A stretch of DNA of 64,000 bases from an uncultured bacterium (GTDB lineage Bacteria > Bacillota > Clostridia > Lachnospirales > Lachnospiraceae). The stretch is from contig CAJMNR010000017.1 of assembly GCA_905214875.1 (NCBI GenBank), positions 7,847 through 71,846 of the forward strand, given 5' to 3'. Both the position numbers and the translations under genes were made by a program. Shown here piece by piece: positions 63,416-64,000 of the stretch. Below the pieces are notes generated by a model, which was given only the letters and a program-made list of their open reading frames with translations, did no database searches and was not told where the DNA came from. How positions within the stretch are numbered: position 1 is the stretch's first letter; each line of letters begins with the position of its first letter.

Positions 63416-64000
63416 CTAGTTTTTCTTAACTAATAAAGATTTACCAGTCATTTCTTCAGGCTGTGTCATACCCATCATCTCAATAAGTGTTGGAGCGATA
63501 TCAGCTAAACATCCATTTTCTCTTAATGTATAAGCATCATCATAGTTAACTAAGATAAATGGTACTGGATTTGTTGTATGAGCTGTATATGGAGCTCCAG
63601 TAGTGTAATCTACTAATTGCTCTGCATTTCCGTGATCTGCACAAATGAACATTTGTCCATCCACTTCCTTGATTGCAGCTACTACTTTACCAACACATTC
63701 ATCTACTGCTTCTACTGCTTTGATTGCAGCAGCTTCGATTCCTGTATGTCCAACCATATCAGGATTTGCAAAGTTAACGATAATTACGTCATATTTATCA
63801 GATTTGATTGCGTTTACTAAGCCTTCACAAACTTGGTAAGCACTCATTTCTGGTTGTAAGTCATATGTTGCAACTTTAGGAGATTTCACTAATAAACGTT
63901 CTTCTCCTTCGTATGGCTCTTCTTTTCCACCGTTAAAGAAGAATGTTACGTGAGCATATTTTTCAGTTTCTGCTGTTCTAAGCTGAGTCTTACCATTTTT
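63416..64000 (-). CDS. gpmI: 2,3-bisphosphoglycerate-independent phosphoglycerate mutase, C-terminal part
   Basis: The frame is open to the window edge; about 194 C-terminal residues are present and the N-terminus lies outside. The metal-binding FICADHGNAEQ, YTTGAPYTAHTTNPVPFI and FFFNGGKEEPYEGEERLL are typical of GpmI, a Mn-dependent alkaline-phosphatase-superfamily enzyme that interconverts 3- and 2-phosphoglycerate in glycolysis. It is the last part of the usual gap-pgk-tpi-gpmI glycolytic run. Confidence 0.97.
   Translation of the reverse strand, partial: KNGKTQLRTAETEKYAHVTFFFNGGKEEPYEGEERLLVKSPKVATYDLQPEMSAYQVCEGLVNAIKSDKYDVIIVNFANPDMVGHTGIEAAAIKAVEAVDECVGKVVAAIKEVDGQMFICADHGNAEQLVDYTTGAPYTAHTTNPVPFILVNYDDAYTLRENGCLADIAPTLIEMMGMTQPEEMTGKSLLVKKN

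Overview
The window is a continuous stretch of low-GC chromosome, about 35-37% GC by eye, from an endospore-forming anaerobic Firmicute. The spore genes (a TepA/YlzJ-like/FtsK cluster, ylbJ, an alpha/beta SASP, a spoVK-like AAA+ gene and gerW), the DUF6465 and DUF2953 proteins, the two-headed 2-hydroxyacyl-CoA dehydratase activase and the gene orders point to Lachnospiraceae, probably near Lachnoclostridium/Anaerocolumna. That placement is inference from gene content. Most genes lie on the minus strand. I see no rRNA, tRNA, CRISPR array, prophage or intact insertion sequence.

Layout, left to right. 1-1231: start of ftsK/spoIIIE, a YlzJ-like gene and tepA. 1354-9623: metY, an M16 peptidase, pnp with a long leader hairpin, an aminotransferase and plus-strand tmcAL. 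9690-19533: pepF, a LytTR regulator lacking the usual phospho-acceptor Asp, ylbJ, a coiled-coil gene, coaD, rsmD, a SASP gene with a palindromic leader, a spoVK-like gene and recG. 19781-22636: fakA, an Asp23-family gene, a tiny membrane protein and rpmB. 22792-32746: an apparent same-strand run of gerW, DUF2953, two unknown proteins, two ABC-2 permeases, a GT-C membrane protein and a very large fused protein O-mannosyltransferase. 32910-38895: pyk, a rhomboid-like protein, corA, a rodA/ftsW-family gene and a double-LysM protein.

39129-43346 is a plus-strand 1405-residue dehydratase activase behind a recognisable promoter and a perfect 16-bp palindrome. 43430-49534 holds hisF/hisH, a large charged membrane protein, a DUF6465 gene, cheV with a sigma-D-like promoter, a PH-domain protein and a lipoprotein. 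49685-57722 has an OmpR-type two-component pair, a decayed oxidoreductase and a complete BceRS-BceAB-type antimicrobial-peptide module whose transporter promoter carries two direct repeats. 57996-64000 is the conserved gpmI-secG-rnr-smpB-ssrA block, with an iron alcohol dehydrogenase between secG and rnr.

Genes that work together: smpB, ssrA and rnr form the trans-translation and RNA-decay set. hisH and hisF encode the two subunits of imidazole glycerol phosphate synthase. The Bce module couples sensing of a peptide antibiotic to transporter induction. The spore genes are spread across several operons. The least explained parts are the 22.8-32.7 kb membrane/glycosylation run and a family of degenerate GC-rich intergenic elements near 22.3, 38.1, 48.2 and 62.9 kb.
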